Below, in pieces: positions 4,853 through 11,942 of a stretch of 16,478 bases of DNA. The stretch's first letter is position 1. Every line of letters begins with the position of its first letter. Source of the DNA: Candidatus Woesearchaeota archaeon (GTDB lineage: Archaea; Nanobdellota; Nanobdellia; Woesearchaeales; UBA525); assembly GCA_003694385.1 (NCBI GenBank), contig RFKA01000068.1, positions 1 through 16,478 of the forward strand. The letters run 5' to 3'. The notes under the pieces were generated by a model. The model did not search any database. It was not told where the DNA came from and worked only from the letters and a program-made list of their open reading frames with translations. Position numbers and translations under genes: made by a program.

Positions 4853-6151
4853 ATGCAGTTGTTTGATGCGCTCTTGGGGCTGCCACGCCCCGTGCTGCAC
4901 CACTGGGGCTACTGGGTCATCCTCCTTGCAGCGATGCTCGAAGCGTCGCCGCTCTTCGGACTGGCAGTCCCGGGACAGGTCATCGTCGTCCTCGGCGGCT
5001 TCCTCGTGAAGCTCGGCGTCCTCGACATTGGTGACGCGCTCTTCGTCGCGATCCTCGGCGCGATCCTTGGCGACTTCATCGGCTACTGGCTCGGAAAAAA
5101 GTACGGCTACGCGTTCATCACGCGCTATGGGAAGTACGTGCTCTTCAGGAAAAAGTATTTCGACAAAACAAAGCAACTCATGCGTCACCACACAGGAAAA
5201 ACCCTGTTCATCGGCAGGTTTAACTCCTTGACGCGCGCGTTCGCCCCGTTTGTTGCAGGGGCATCAGGCGTTCCCCTACGGCAGTTCTTACCCCTCAATA
5301 TCCTTGGCGGCATCGCGTGGGGAATCGTTTTCATCATGATTGGCTACCTCTTCGGGAGCAGCTACCAGCTCGCATCACGATACATCGGCGAGTTCGTCGT
5401 TATTGCAGTACTCTTGAGCATCATCATCATCAGCCTCTACCGGTTCATCAACAAGCGCAAACACATCTTCGAGAAGTACCACCTCTACGCACTCATCACG
5501 GATGTCGCCGCACTCTACCTCTTCGCCAAGATGGTCGAGGACGTTATTGATGGAGAACTCGTCACGCACCTCGACGCGTGGCTCTCCACCAATGTCATGC
5601 GGCTCTGGAGTCCTACGCTCACCAAGGCAATGATGCTCATCACGAGCATCGCCAACCCACTCAACATGACCCTCCTCTCGTTGCTCCTCTTCGGACTGCT
5701 CATCTACAAGAAGAAATGGTATTCCGCCCTCTTGTTCGTGAGCGGCATGCTCGGCGGCTTCCTCCTCGAGTTCCTGACCAAGCTCCTCATGCACCGGCCC
5801 CGACCCGAGCACGGGCTCATCGTCGCCACGGGCTACAGCTTCCCGAGTGGTCACGCGACGATGGCAATCATCTTCTTCACCGTCGTCCTCCTCGCGTTCA
5901 AAGACGATATCAAACATGCGGGCTTGAAGCACGCGTTCATCACGACGAACATCCTGCTCTCTCTGCTTATCGGCGCGAGCAGGGTCTACCTGAACGTCCA
6001 TTGGCTCAGCGACGTCCTCGCGGGCTTCAGCCTCGGCCTCTTCTGGCTCACCTTCCTCATACTCTTGTTCAGAACTGTTATTGCACTCGTGGAGATAAGC
6101 AACAAGACACTCCTATCGATATGGCGTAGCATGCGGTCGGGTGAAACTTAA
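4853..6151 (+). CDS. DedA (SNARE-associated) / PAP2 phosphatase fusion
   Basis: The 432-residue membrane protein joins two domains. Residues about 15-170 form a DedA/VTT domain: EASPLFGLAVPGQ (30-42), LGDFIGYWLGKKYG (72-85), GRF (121-123) and the re-entrant PFVAGASGVPLRQF (132-145). Residues about 210-410 form a PAP2 phosphatase domain with every catalytic motif present: K310...R315-P316, PSGH (331-334), and S376-R377...H383...D387. DedA proteins include polyprenyl-phosphate transporters (UptA in bacteria) and lipid scramblases, while PAP2 enzymes remove phosphate from lipid phosphates or pyrophosphates. A fused protein could dephosphorylate and return a polyprenyl carrier used in archaeal glycosylation; that coupling is inferred. 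Such fusions are known elsewhere. The start is set by the TATA box at 4822-4831. It appears monocistronic. Confidence 0.88.
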   Translation: MQLFDALLGLPRPVLHHWGYWVILLAAMLEASPLFGLAVPGQVIVVLGGFLVKLGVLDIGDALFVAILGAILGDFIGYWLGKKYGYAFITRYGKYVLFRKKYFDKTKQLMRHHTGKTLFIGRFNSLTRAFAPFVAGASGVPLRQFLPLNILGGIAWGIVFIMIGYLFGSSYQLASRYIGEFVVIAVLLSIIIISLYRFINKRKHIFEKYHLYALITDVAALYLFAKMVEDVIDGELVTHLDAWLSTNVMRLWSPTLTKAMMLITSIANPLNMTLLSLLLFGLLIYKKKWYSALLFVSGMLGGFLLEFLTKLLMHRPRPEHGLIVATGYSFPSGHATMAIIFFTVVLLAFKDDIKHAGLKHAFITTNILLSLLIGASRVYLNVHWLSDVLAGFSLGLFWLTFLILLFRTVIALVEISNKTLLSIWRSMRSGET

Positions 6152-6166
6152 TCGTAACGGAAGAGG

Positions 6167-6229
6167 TGCTTGGCCACAAGCATGACCGACGGCAAGCGCC
6201 TCGCTGCTTCGTCCCACTGATTCGTTTTT
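6167..6229 (+). terminator. Hairpin and T5 tract after the DedA-PAP2 gene
   Basis: TGCTTG (6167-6172) and CAAGCA (6177-6182) form a six-pair stem with a GCCA loop, and a T5 run follows at 6225-6229, just before the TATA box of the next operon. The parts are far apart, so a standard hairpin terminator is not implied; the T run alone may end the transcript. Confidence 0.3.
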
Positions 6230-6237
6230 CACAAGAG

Positions 6238-6244
6238 ATATAAA
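6238..6244 (+). promoter_or_regulatory. TATA box of the MoxR operon
   Basis: ATATAAA is centred 27 bases upstream of 6268, pointing to a leaderless start at the GTG of 6269. Confidence 0.55.
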
Positions 6245-6268
6245 CAAGTGCGAGCCCGCTCTCCGGCG

Positions 6269-7264
6269 GTGAGTACTGTGGACAAGCGCATTCTCGAGCT
6301 GAACAAACGCGCAGAAAACTACGCCGCACGCCTCCAGAGAGCCCGGGCTGAGATTACCAAAGTCATTGTCGGCCAAGAGCAAATCATCGAGAAAGTACTG
6401 CTCGCGCTGATCGCTAACGGCCACGTACTTATCGAGGGCGTGCCCGGATTGGCCAAAACGCTGTTGGTACGAACACTCGCAGAGACCCTCGAAGCAGGTT
6501 TCACGCGACTCCAGTTCACCCCCGATTTGCTCCCCGCCGACATTATAGGCACCAAAATATATAATCATAGGACCGGCACCTTCAAGAGAGTCCGAGGGCC
6601 GATATTCACGAATTTAGTCCTCGCTGATGAGATTAATCGCGCTCCACCGAAGGTGCAGTCAGCACTCCTTGAGGCGATGCAGGAACGCCAGGTGAGTATC
6701 CAAGGAGAGACTCTATGCTTGCCGGAGCCCTTCATGGTGCTCGCGACGCAGAACCCTATTGAGAGCGAAGGCACCTACAAATTGCCGGAAGCACAGGTTG
6801 ATCGCTTCATGCTTAAACTACTTATAGGCTACCCGACGAAGCACGAGGAAGTGGAGATTATCGGGCGCTTCACGGAAGGAATGGCTACCACTGTGGCGAA
6901 GTCCCTCACCGCCAAGGGCGTGCTCGAAATACAAGCTTTTAACCAACACGTGTATGCCGATACCAAGATCAAAGAGTACGTGGCAGATATCGTTGACGCG
7001 ACGAGGAATCCTGAGGCGTATGGTTTGGCACTTGCGGACTATATCGAATATGGCGCCTCGCCCCGTGCCTCTCTTTGGCTCATCCTCGCGGCGAAGGCCC
7101 ATGCACTTCTCCACGGAAGGGGTTACGTGAAGCCAGAAGATGTCCAGGCAGTAGCCCATGATGTTCTACGACACCGCGTACTCCTCACCTACGAAGCGGA
7201 AGCAGAAGAGCGAACAAGCGATGAAATCATCACTCAGCTCCTCGAGAAAGTGAGCGTTCCGTGA
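6269..7264 (+). CDS. MoxR family AAA+ ATPase
   Basis: The protein has the full MoxR core: KVIVGQEQII (31-40), Walker A GVPGLAKT (57-64), the FTPDLLPADIIGT stretch (83-95), Walker B LVLADE (116-121) followed by INRAPPKVQSALLEAM, sensor ATQNP (159-163), and the EGTYKLPEAQVDRF block (167-180). MoxR ATPases act as chaperones, often with VWA-domain partners encoded next door, in protein complex maturation and stress tolerance. The start is uncertain among GTG codons: 6269 matches the TATA-predicted transcript start, while 6248 lies too close to the box and 6278 is also possible. Length (331 aa) is normal. It is the first gene of a four-gene plus-strand operon with DUF58 and VWA proteins, the classic MoxR/Bat arrangement. 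Confidence 0.92.
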   Translation: MSTVDKRILELNKRAENYAARLQRARAEITKVIVGQEQIIEKVLLALIANGHVLIEGVPGLAKTLLVRTLAETLEAGFTRLQFTPDLLPADIIGTKIYNHRTGTFKRVRGPIFTNLVLADEINRAPPKVQSALLEAMQERQVSIQGETLCLPEPFMVLATQNPIESEGTYKLPEAQVDRFMLKLLIGYPTKHEEVEIIGRFTEGMATTVAKSLTAKGVLEIQAFNQHVYADTKIKEYVADIVDATRNPEAYGLALADYIEYGASPRASLWLILAAKAHALLHGRGYVKPEDVQAVAHDVLRHRVLLTYEAEAEERTSDEIITQLLEKVSVP

Positions 7265-7285
7265 TACCGGGTGGTGGGTGTCTGT

Positions 7286-8164
7286 ATGCAAACGACGAAG
7301 GAAATCATCAGACAAGTAAAGAAAATCGAAATTGTGACGCGACAGCCCGTCGACGGGCTCATAGCGGGTAACTACCACTCAGTCTTCAAAGGGCAAGGCT
7401 TGGAGTTCTCCGAGCTGCGCGAGTACGTGCCGGGCGACGACATACGAGTGATTGACTGGAAGGTGACTGCCCGATTCAATCACCCGTTCGTGAGAGAATT
7501 TATCGAGGAGCGGGACTTGCGCGCTTACATCCTTTTCGATGCTTCAGGCTCAACGAGTTTCGGCAATACTGTCGCGAAGCGGCGGAAAGCAGTAGAGCTG
7601 GCCGCCACGCTGATGTTCTCTGCCATACGGAACAACGACAATATCGGACTCTTTATCTTCACCGACACCGTCGAGCGCTTCGTGCCTGCGCGGAAAGGAC
7701 GGCGGCACGCACTCAAGCTCCTCAGCATCCTCCTCAGCCATGAGCCCCAATCGATGAAGACCGATCTCGCCACCTCACTGTCCACCATTGCAAAACTCTT
7801 AAAGAAACGCAGCATCCTCTTCATCGTTTCCGATTTTATCGGTGACAACTGTGCACAGCAACTCTCACTCCTCAAAAACAGGCATGATGTCATCGCGCTG
7901 CGGGTCAGAGATGAGCGTGAGGAACACCTCCCGAATGTCGGACTCATCCGGCTTGAGGATGCGGAGACGGGTGAGCAGCTCCTCATCGACACTTCTGATG
8001 AATCTTTCAGGAGACAATATGCTGTTCTGGTGAAACAACACGCACAGCGATTCCAGAAGCAATTGCGGAAACTGCATGTTGACCTGGTTGACATCAAGAC
8101 TGGCGAGCCCTACGAGGCTCCTCTGCGACGGTTCTTCAGACTGCGTGCACGGAGGGTGGTTTGA
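7286..8164 (+). CDS. DUF58 protein with VWA-like fold
   Basis: The 292-residue cytoplasmic protein has the DUF58 signature GQGLEFSELREYVPGDD then IRVIDW (36-58), and a VWA-like domain beginning with the metal-site motif DASGS (85-89). ATG 7286 is preferred over GTG codons at 7271 and 7274 because GGTGGTGG lies just upstream as a ribosome site. DUF58 proteins are regular partners of MoxR ATPases and are thought to present or bind substrates through the VWA-like domain. There is no TM segment, unlike bacterial DUF58 proteins with two N-terminal helices. It starts 21 bases after MoxR and its stop overlaps the next start (TGATG), indicating coupled translation. Confidence 0.88.
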   Translation: MQTTKEIIRQVKKIEIVTRQPVDGLIAGNYHSVFKGQGLEFSELREYVPGDDIRVIDWKVTARFNHPFVREFIEERDLRAYILFDASGSTSFGNTVAKRRKAVELAATLMFSAIRNNDNIGLFIFTDTVERFVPARKGRRHALKLLSILLSHEPQSMKTDLATSLSTIAKLLKKRSILFIVSDFIGDNCAQQLSLLKNRHDVIALRVRDEREEHLPNVGLIRLEDAETGEQLLIDTSDESFRRQYAVLVKQHAQRFQKQLRKLHVDLVDIKTGEPYEAPLRRFFRLRARRVV

Positions 8165-9114
8165 TGGCTGGCTTTGAGGACCCTGCGGTTCTACTCTTCC
8201 TCTTTAGCATACCTGTCCTGCTTTTCATGTACCAACGAATTCTCAGGAAGAAGAAGCGCGACGCAATCAGGTTCAGCAACCTTGGCTTCATCACCTCCGC
8301 TCTCGGCGACAGGAGAAAGGCTCGTCAGGAAGACATGCGCTTCTGGCTCGCCCTCCTTGTTCTCGCGCTCATGATTACTGGCTTTGCGAATCCGCATGTC
8401 CCGCTTACGCGGACCAAAGAAGGTGTTAATGTTGTGCTCGTCTTGGACGTCTCCGGGAGTATGCAAGCCACGGATTACAAGCCATCGCGATTAGAGGCGG
8501 CGAAGCAATCAGCCGAAATCCTCTTGCGGTCACTCGGCCCCAAGGACTACGCCGGCATTGTCACCTTCGAGTCAGGGGCAACAACCGCTGCGTACCTCAG
8601 TCCCTACAAGGATAAAGTGATTGAGAAACTGCACGCCATTACCCCTCGAGAAGGTAGGACCGCAATCGGTGATGGTCTCTCACTTGGCATCGACATGGCC
8701 AGCTCCATCCCGAACAAGAAGAAAGTAGTCATTCTCCTCTCAGACGGCGTGGCGAATGCAGGGGTCATCAGCCCGAGTGAGGCGGTGGCCTTCGCCCAGG
8801 CAAACAAGATTCAAGTCTACACGATAGGTATGGGATCAACAGAGCAGGTTATCCTCGGCTATGATTTCTTCGGCAGGCCGCAGTACGCAATACTCGACGA
8901 GAAAACGCTGCAGGAAATCGCTGAGCAGACGGGAGGGAAGTACTTTAAATCCGTTGATGACAAGACCCTTGACGAGATCTACAAGAGCATCAGCAAAGAC
9001 ATCGAACGGGAGCCGGAGGAAACAAACATCAAAGACTGGTGCTTCCTCGCAGCCCTCATCGTCTTCCTCATCTACTTATATCTCCAGTATGGAGGGAGGA
9101 GGATCATCCAATGA
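8164..9114 (+). CDS. BatA-like VWA domain membrane protein
   Basis: The 316-residue protein has two N-terminal TM helices (about 8-24 and 60-76), a von Willebrand A domain (about 88-285) and a C-terminal TM helix (about 291-308). All MIDAS residues are present: DVSGS (95-99), Thr166 in GRTAIGDG, and Asp194 in LLSDGVANAG. This is the layout of BatA in the bacterial Bat (aerotolerance) operon, where the VWA domain faces the extracytoplasmic side between TM helices. The ATG overlaps the DUF58 stop by one base. It overlaps the following gene through ATGA at 9111-9114. A metal-dependent interaction with the next protein or with a MoxR client is likely by family analogy. Confidence 0.88.
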   Translation: MAGFEDPAVLLFLFSIPVLLFMYQRILRKKKRDAIRFSNLGFITSALGDRRKARQEDMRFWLALLVLALMITGFANPHVPLTRTKEGVNVVLVLDVSGSMQATDYKPSRLEAAKQSAEILLRSLGPKDYAGIVTFESGATTAAYLSPYKDKVIEKLHAITPREGRTAIGDGLSLGIDMASSIPNKKKVVILLSDGVANAGVISPSEAVAFAQANKIQVYTIGMGSTEQVILGYDFFGRPQYAILDEKTLQEIAEQTGGKYFKSVDDKTLDEIYKSISKDIEREPEETNIKDWCFLAALIVFLIYLYLQYGGRRIIQ

Positions 9115-10613
9115 AATACGGCTTGACTCTGCTGCTGTTCCTGCTCCTTATCCCGTCGGTGATCGCCGCCGACCTCACCCTCTCGCTCGACCAGAGGGAC
9201 TACTATTTCAGGACCGGAGAAGAAGCTCTTGTTCATCTCCACGCCAATAACACCTATGGTGAGCCACTCAATGGTATGCTCTCCTACACGATCACGCAGA
9301 CAATACAACAGGCAAACCTCCAGTACGCCAGCTCAAGCACGCAAGCAACAAGTTTTGCCGTCGGGGATGGCGCAACAGACATCCCCCTGAGCTTCGGCAC
9401 ATCAACGGCCCCCGCAACCTTCTCCGTACGTCTCAGCTTCTCGTACACGAAAGATGAAAACCGTGTCGTCAACCTTGACGAGTTCAGAATACACTTCGTC
9501 ACCGATGAGCAGCAGGCGCAGAACCAAGGAGGAGGTGTGAGCAGCTCCTCAGAACAAGCCTCGCCACACAGCACCTTTGCACAACAGACCCAGCAGATCA
9601 TGCAACAAATGACGGGGCAGCAACAGTCAAGACCACAAAGCATGCAGCAACGCATAGAGAACAACCAACTCTCCCAAGATAGCAAGGCACTGAAGAAACA
9701 GCTGGCACAACAACTGCAAGAACAACAAGCGAAAAAGGAAGCGTTCCAGCAAGCCCTCGGGAAGAACGAAGCGTTCCAGCAAGCGCATCAGCAGCTGCTA
9801 CAACAAGGCTACAACCTCACCAGCGCCAGCGTTGACCCAACAACGAATGACACCGGCACATTCAGTTTCCAGTATGAAAACAAGAAGGGGCAGAAAGCGA
9901 CTCTTTCAGGGAGCATGCAAGGCGGCAAACTACAGGAGCTGCGGCAGGAGAGCGCTGAGCGCCGACAAGCAATGATGGAGAAACTCCAGGAAGACGCGCG
10001 CTTTAAACAGTTCGCACAACAGCTCCAAAACGAAGGCTTTCACCAAGCAGGCGTTCAGATGAGCAATGCGGGCAACAGGACGAATATCCGCGTGACGTAC
10101 CAGAACGCAGCGAATGAGACTGCCGACATCTCCGCAACGCTCGAGAACGAGACGGTCAAAGACGTGCGACTCACGAGGCAGCGACGAAAACATTTCTGGT
10201 GGTTCATCCCACTTATCTTGCTCCTGGCGCTCGTTGGCTATCTCTTCAGGAACTTCAGGAAATCACGACAACAGGCTCAAGCAGCGCCAACGACGGAACC
10301 GCCGTTTGATTTCCACGCAGAGAGCCTCAAGCTCCTCGAGGAGGCAAAAGAGCGTTTCGCAGCTGGAGCACAGAAGGATGCCTATGGCTTGGCTTGCCGT
10401 TCGTTGCGCCTCTACCTAAGCTACAAGCACGGACTAAAGAAAGAAGTGACGAATGACGAACTCCTCGCGTTCTTGCGACGACACCGGAAAGCATACAAGC
10501 GTGTGAAAGAGGTCTTCGACCTCTGCTCGCTCGTCGAGTTCGCAAAGTACCCACCAAAGAAAGAAGACTTCAGCAGAATCGTCGCGTTCGCTGAGAGAAC
10601 AATAAAGAGCTGA
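9111..10613 (+). CDS. Large secreted/TM protein of the MoxR operon with duplicated PepSY-like units
   Basis: The 500-residue protein starts at the ATGA overlap with the VWA gene, giving a clean signal peptide (1-20). An extracytoplasmic beta domain follows, with macroglobulin/Ig-like features (YYFRTGEEALVHLHANN near 32-48). Next come a very Gln-rich stretch, then two tandem repeats of about 60 residues. Each repeat has a helix (EAFQQAHQQLLQQGY, RFKQFAQQLQNEGF), then strands around a Y-x-N and a GxL/ETV turn, like PepSY-type modules. One TM helix follows (about 360-382). The cytoplasmic C-terminal helical domain (about 395-500) resembles the DUF4129-like tails found in MoxR/DUF58 operons. It fills the position of BatD/E-type partners of the system. 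The exact substrate is unknown. Its stop codon directly abuts the tRNA-Glu gene on the other strand. Confidence 0.7.
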   Translation: MKYGLTLLLFLLLIPSVIAADLTLSLDQRDYYFRTGEEALVHLHANNTYGEPLNGMLSYTITQTIQQANLQYASSSTQATSFAVGDGATDIPLSFGTSTAPATFSVRLSFSYTKDENRVVNLDEFRIHFVTDEQQAQNQGGGVSSSSEQASPHSTFAQQTQQIMQQMTGQQQSRPQSMQQRIENNQLSQDSKALKKQLAQQLQEQQAKKEAFQQALGKNEAFQQAHQQLLQQGYNLTSASVDPTTNDTGTFSFQYENKKGQKATLSGSMQGGKLQELRQESAERRQAMMEKLQEDARFKQFAQQLQNEGFHQAGVQMSNAGNRTNIRVTYQNAANETADISATLENETVKDVRLTRQRRKHFWWFIPLILLLALVGYLFRNFRKSRQQAQAAPTTEPPFDFHAESLKLLEEAKERFAAGAQKDAYGLACRSLRLYLSYKHGLKKEVTNDELLAFLRRHRKAYKRVKEVFDLCSLVEFAKYPPKKEDFSRIVAFAERTIKS

Positions 10614-10753
10614 TGCCCCCGCCGGGATTTGAACCCGAGTCACCGCCTGTCTCCGCAATTGTGGGCTTGAGCGCCTGAGGCGCGAAACCCACGCCTTTGC
10701 CTTTGGCGCTGCGCGAGAGGGCGGTATGATTGGCCGGACTACACTACAGGGGC
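10614..10753 (-). tRNA. tRNA-Glu(CTC) with 65-nt intron
   Basis: Acceptor arms GCCCCTG (5', ending 10753) and CGGGGGC pair with one G-U; the discriminator is A at 10614 and CCA is not encoded. The D-arm GTGTAGTCCGGCCAATCAT is the archaeal Glu/Asp type, the anticodon stem is CCGCC/GGCGG, the anticodon is CTC after U33, and the T-arm is TCGGG-TTCAAAT-CCCGG. The intron (10649-10713) sits between G37 and A38. Its end GGAGAC gives a bulge-helix-bulge: loop bases CTCT pair with GGAG, with bulges CG^C and AC^A. The intron holds stacked hairpins, including GCGCC-TCA-GGCGC inside GTGGG/CCCAC. The 3' end touches the stop codon of the gene at 9111-10613. Confidence 0.93.
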
Positions 10754-10850
10754 CTGAATTTGTTTTCGTGCGCCTGGCGAAACGCACGCTTCCCAGAGTA
10801 GCGACGCTACATTCTAGGCGCTTAGTGCCCCGCGAAGCCCAGTTTGCTTA
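10754..10850 (-). ncRNA. Structured leader or small RNA upstream of tRNA-Glu
   Basis: Between the asparagine synthetase gene and tRNA-Glu, the minus strand has an own TATA-like box (10847-10855) but none close to the tRNA. Transcription would therefore start near 10825 and give about 72 nt before the tRNA. That stretch contains CGTGCG/CGCACG (10767-10772 with 10783-10788, 10-base loop) and the near-perfect palindrome GTAGCGACGCTAC (10798-10810). It could be only a tRNA leader or a separate small RNA. No C/D or H/ACA box set was recognised. Confidence 0.35.
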
Positions 10851-10855
10851 AAAAG
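10847..10855 (-). promoter_or_regulatory. TATA-like box for the tRNA-Glu transcript
   Basis: The minus strand reads CTTTTTAAG immediately beyond the stop of the asparagine synthetase gene. It is the only convincing TATA element in the 107 bases upstream of tRNA-Glu. Confidence 0.4.
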
Positions 10856-10860
10856 GTTTC

Positions 10861-11853
10861 TCAATAGAGTGTCTCGCTCGTCAGGGGGTAGGGCGTCGCT
10901 TCCCTGATGTCGTGCAGGCCGAGGATTGCTTGGCAGACGCGCGCGAAGCCGATGCCGCAGCCACTATGTAAGACGGGGTGCTCTTTGATAAAGTCGAGGT
11001 AGTGCGCGAAGTCTTCGAGCGTCTTGCCGCGTGCAGAGAGCGTTTTGTACATCTGGCTGTTCTTGAGCCGTTCCACGAGCTTTGCGTGGTCGTTTTCTCG
11101 TTCCGCGCTCCCGACGCTCTCGCCCGCGTAGGGGAGGATGAGGTCTGCGCTGTTCACGACGCTGGGGTCGCTTGGATTCTGGCGCATGTTGAAGAATTTT
11201 ATTTCGGTTGGGTAGTGCGTGATGAAGACGGGTTTCCAGCCGAGTGCGCGCACGATGAACTGTTCTTCCTCGTGGCCGAGGTCGTCGCCCCAAGCCTTCG
11301 CGAGTGGTGTGCCTTGCAGCAACTCTATCGCTTTTGTGTAGGTGATGTGGCCGAAGGGCTCCGTGGCCCAACGCTCAAGTTCTTCCGTTGACCGCCCGAG
11401 CGCGGCGAGTTCTGCCTTTCGTGTCAGCGCGCCGACGAACATTGCTTGCACAACTGCTTGTATGCGTGTCAAGAGCTGCGCGAAGTCTCCTTGCTCTTCG
11501 AACTCGACGAGCTGGAACTGGTTGAGGTGCCTGTTGTCTGTGCGGGCTTCTGCGCGGTTGCTCTGGATGATCGTCCAGACGCGTTTGTGCCCGGGAATCT
11601 TCGTCTCGAGGTAGAGCTGTCCCGTCTGCGCGAGGAAGGCTTCCTTGCCGAAGTGATCGAGTGCGTACAAGGTATCGACGTTCTCGCACGCGCCCGTGAT
11701 GTTCGTGATTGTCGGCACGTCAATCCAGATGAATCCGTGCTGGCGGAAATACTCTCTGGCACCCCAGAGAGCGCGGTCATTGATCCTGTCGATGGCGAGT
11801 GACGTGCGCGTATTCAGCTTCCCGAATTGTTTTTTGCGCTCGAGTACTTGCAT
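10861..11853 (-). CDS. AsnRS-like archaeal asparagine synthetase (class IIb core without anticodon domain)
   Basis: The 330-residue protein is a class II aminoacyl-tRNA synthetase catalytic core of the Asn/Asp type. It shows IDVPTITNITG (44-54), AQTGQLYLE (75-83), motif 2 NRAEARTDNRHLNQF with the following E (99-119), and motif 3 GCGIGFARV...LHDIREATPYP (298-323). The N-terminal OB-fold that binds the anticodon is absent, which is the hallmark of the AsnRS paralogue shown in Pyrococcus abyssi to make asparagine from aspartate and ATP. By that precedent it is probably a tRNA-independent asparagine synthetase, though a role in modifying another molecule is possible. GGAGGGAG (11857-11864) gives a ribosome site for the ATG at 11853. 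It is divergently transcribed from the TrmB gene. Confidence 0.82.
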   Translation of the reverse strand: MQVLERKKQFGKLNTRTSLAIDRINDRALWGAREYFRQHGFIWIDVPTITNITGACENVDTLYALDHFGKEAFLAQTGQLYLETKIPGHKRVWTIIQSNRAEARTDNRHLNQFQLVEFEEQGDFAQLLTRIQAVVQAMFVGALTRKAELAALGRSTEELERWATEPFGHITYTKAIELLQGTPLAKAWGDDLGHEEEQFIVRALGWKPVFITHYPTEIKFFNMRQNPSDPSVVNSADLILPYAGESVGSAERENDHAKLVERLKNSQMYKTLSARGKTLEDFAHYLDFIKEHPVLHSGCGIGFARVCQAILGLHDIREATPYPLTSETLY

Positions 11854-11863
11854 GTTCTCCCTC

Positions 11864-11878
11864 CAGTGCCCTGCACTG
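11864..11878 (-). promoter_or_regulatory. Palindromic hairpin next to the asparagine synthetase ribosome site
   Basis: CAGTGC (11864-11869) and GCACTG (11873-11878) are perfect inverted repeats with a three-base loop, lying in the predicted leader and touching the Shine-Dalgarno sequence. It may be a protein operator or an RNA hairpin affecting ribosome access; position is the only evidence. Confidence 0.4.
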
Positions 11879-11899
11879 CCTTCTGGGAGGACATAAACA

Positions 11900-11913
11900 A
11901 TAAGTATTTATGT
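11900..11913. promoter_or_regulatory. Shared AT-rich promoter box of the divergent TrmB and asparagine synthetase genes
   Basis: The sequence AATAAGTATTTATG is nearly palindromic and can act as a TATA box in both directions. For the plus strand (TATTTAT core) it predicts a start near 11935, eight bases before the ATG at 11943. For the minus strand it predicts a start near 11881, giving a 28-nt leader. Confidence 0.45.
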
Positions 11914-11942
11914 TGATGAATTTTCCTCAACACTATGCTACT

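Noticed and set aside
5375..6001. 208-residue acidic minus-strand open frame inside the DedA-PAP2 gene
   Set aside because: It is a shadow of a gene with all PAP2 catalytic motifs; its translation is runs of Glu/Asp with no domain.
9039..9110. N-terminal extension of the 500-aa MoxR-operon protein
   Set aside because: ATG 9111 overlaps the previous stop as ATGA and begins a clean signal peptide; the extension overlaps the VWA gene and is not protein-like.
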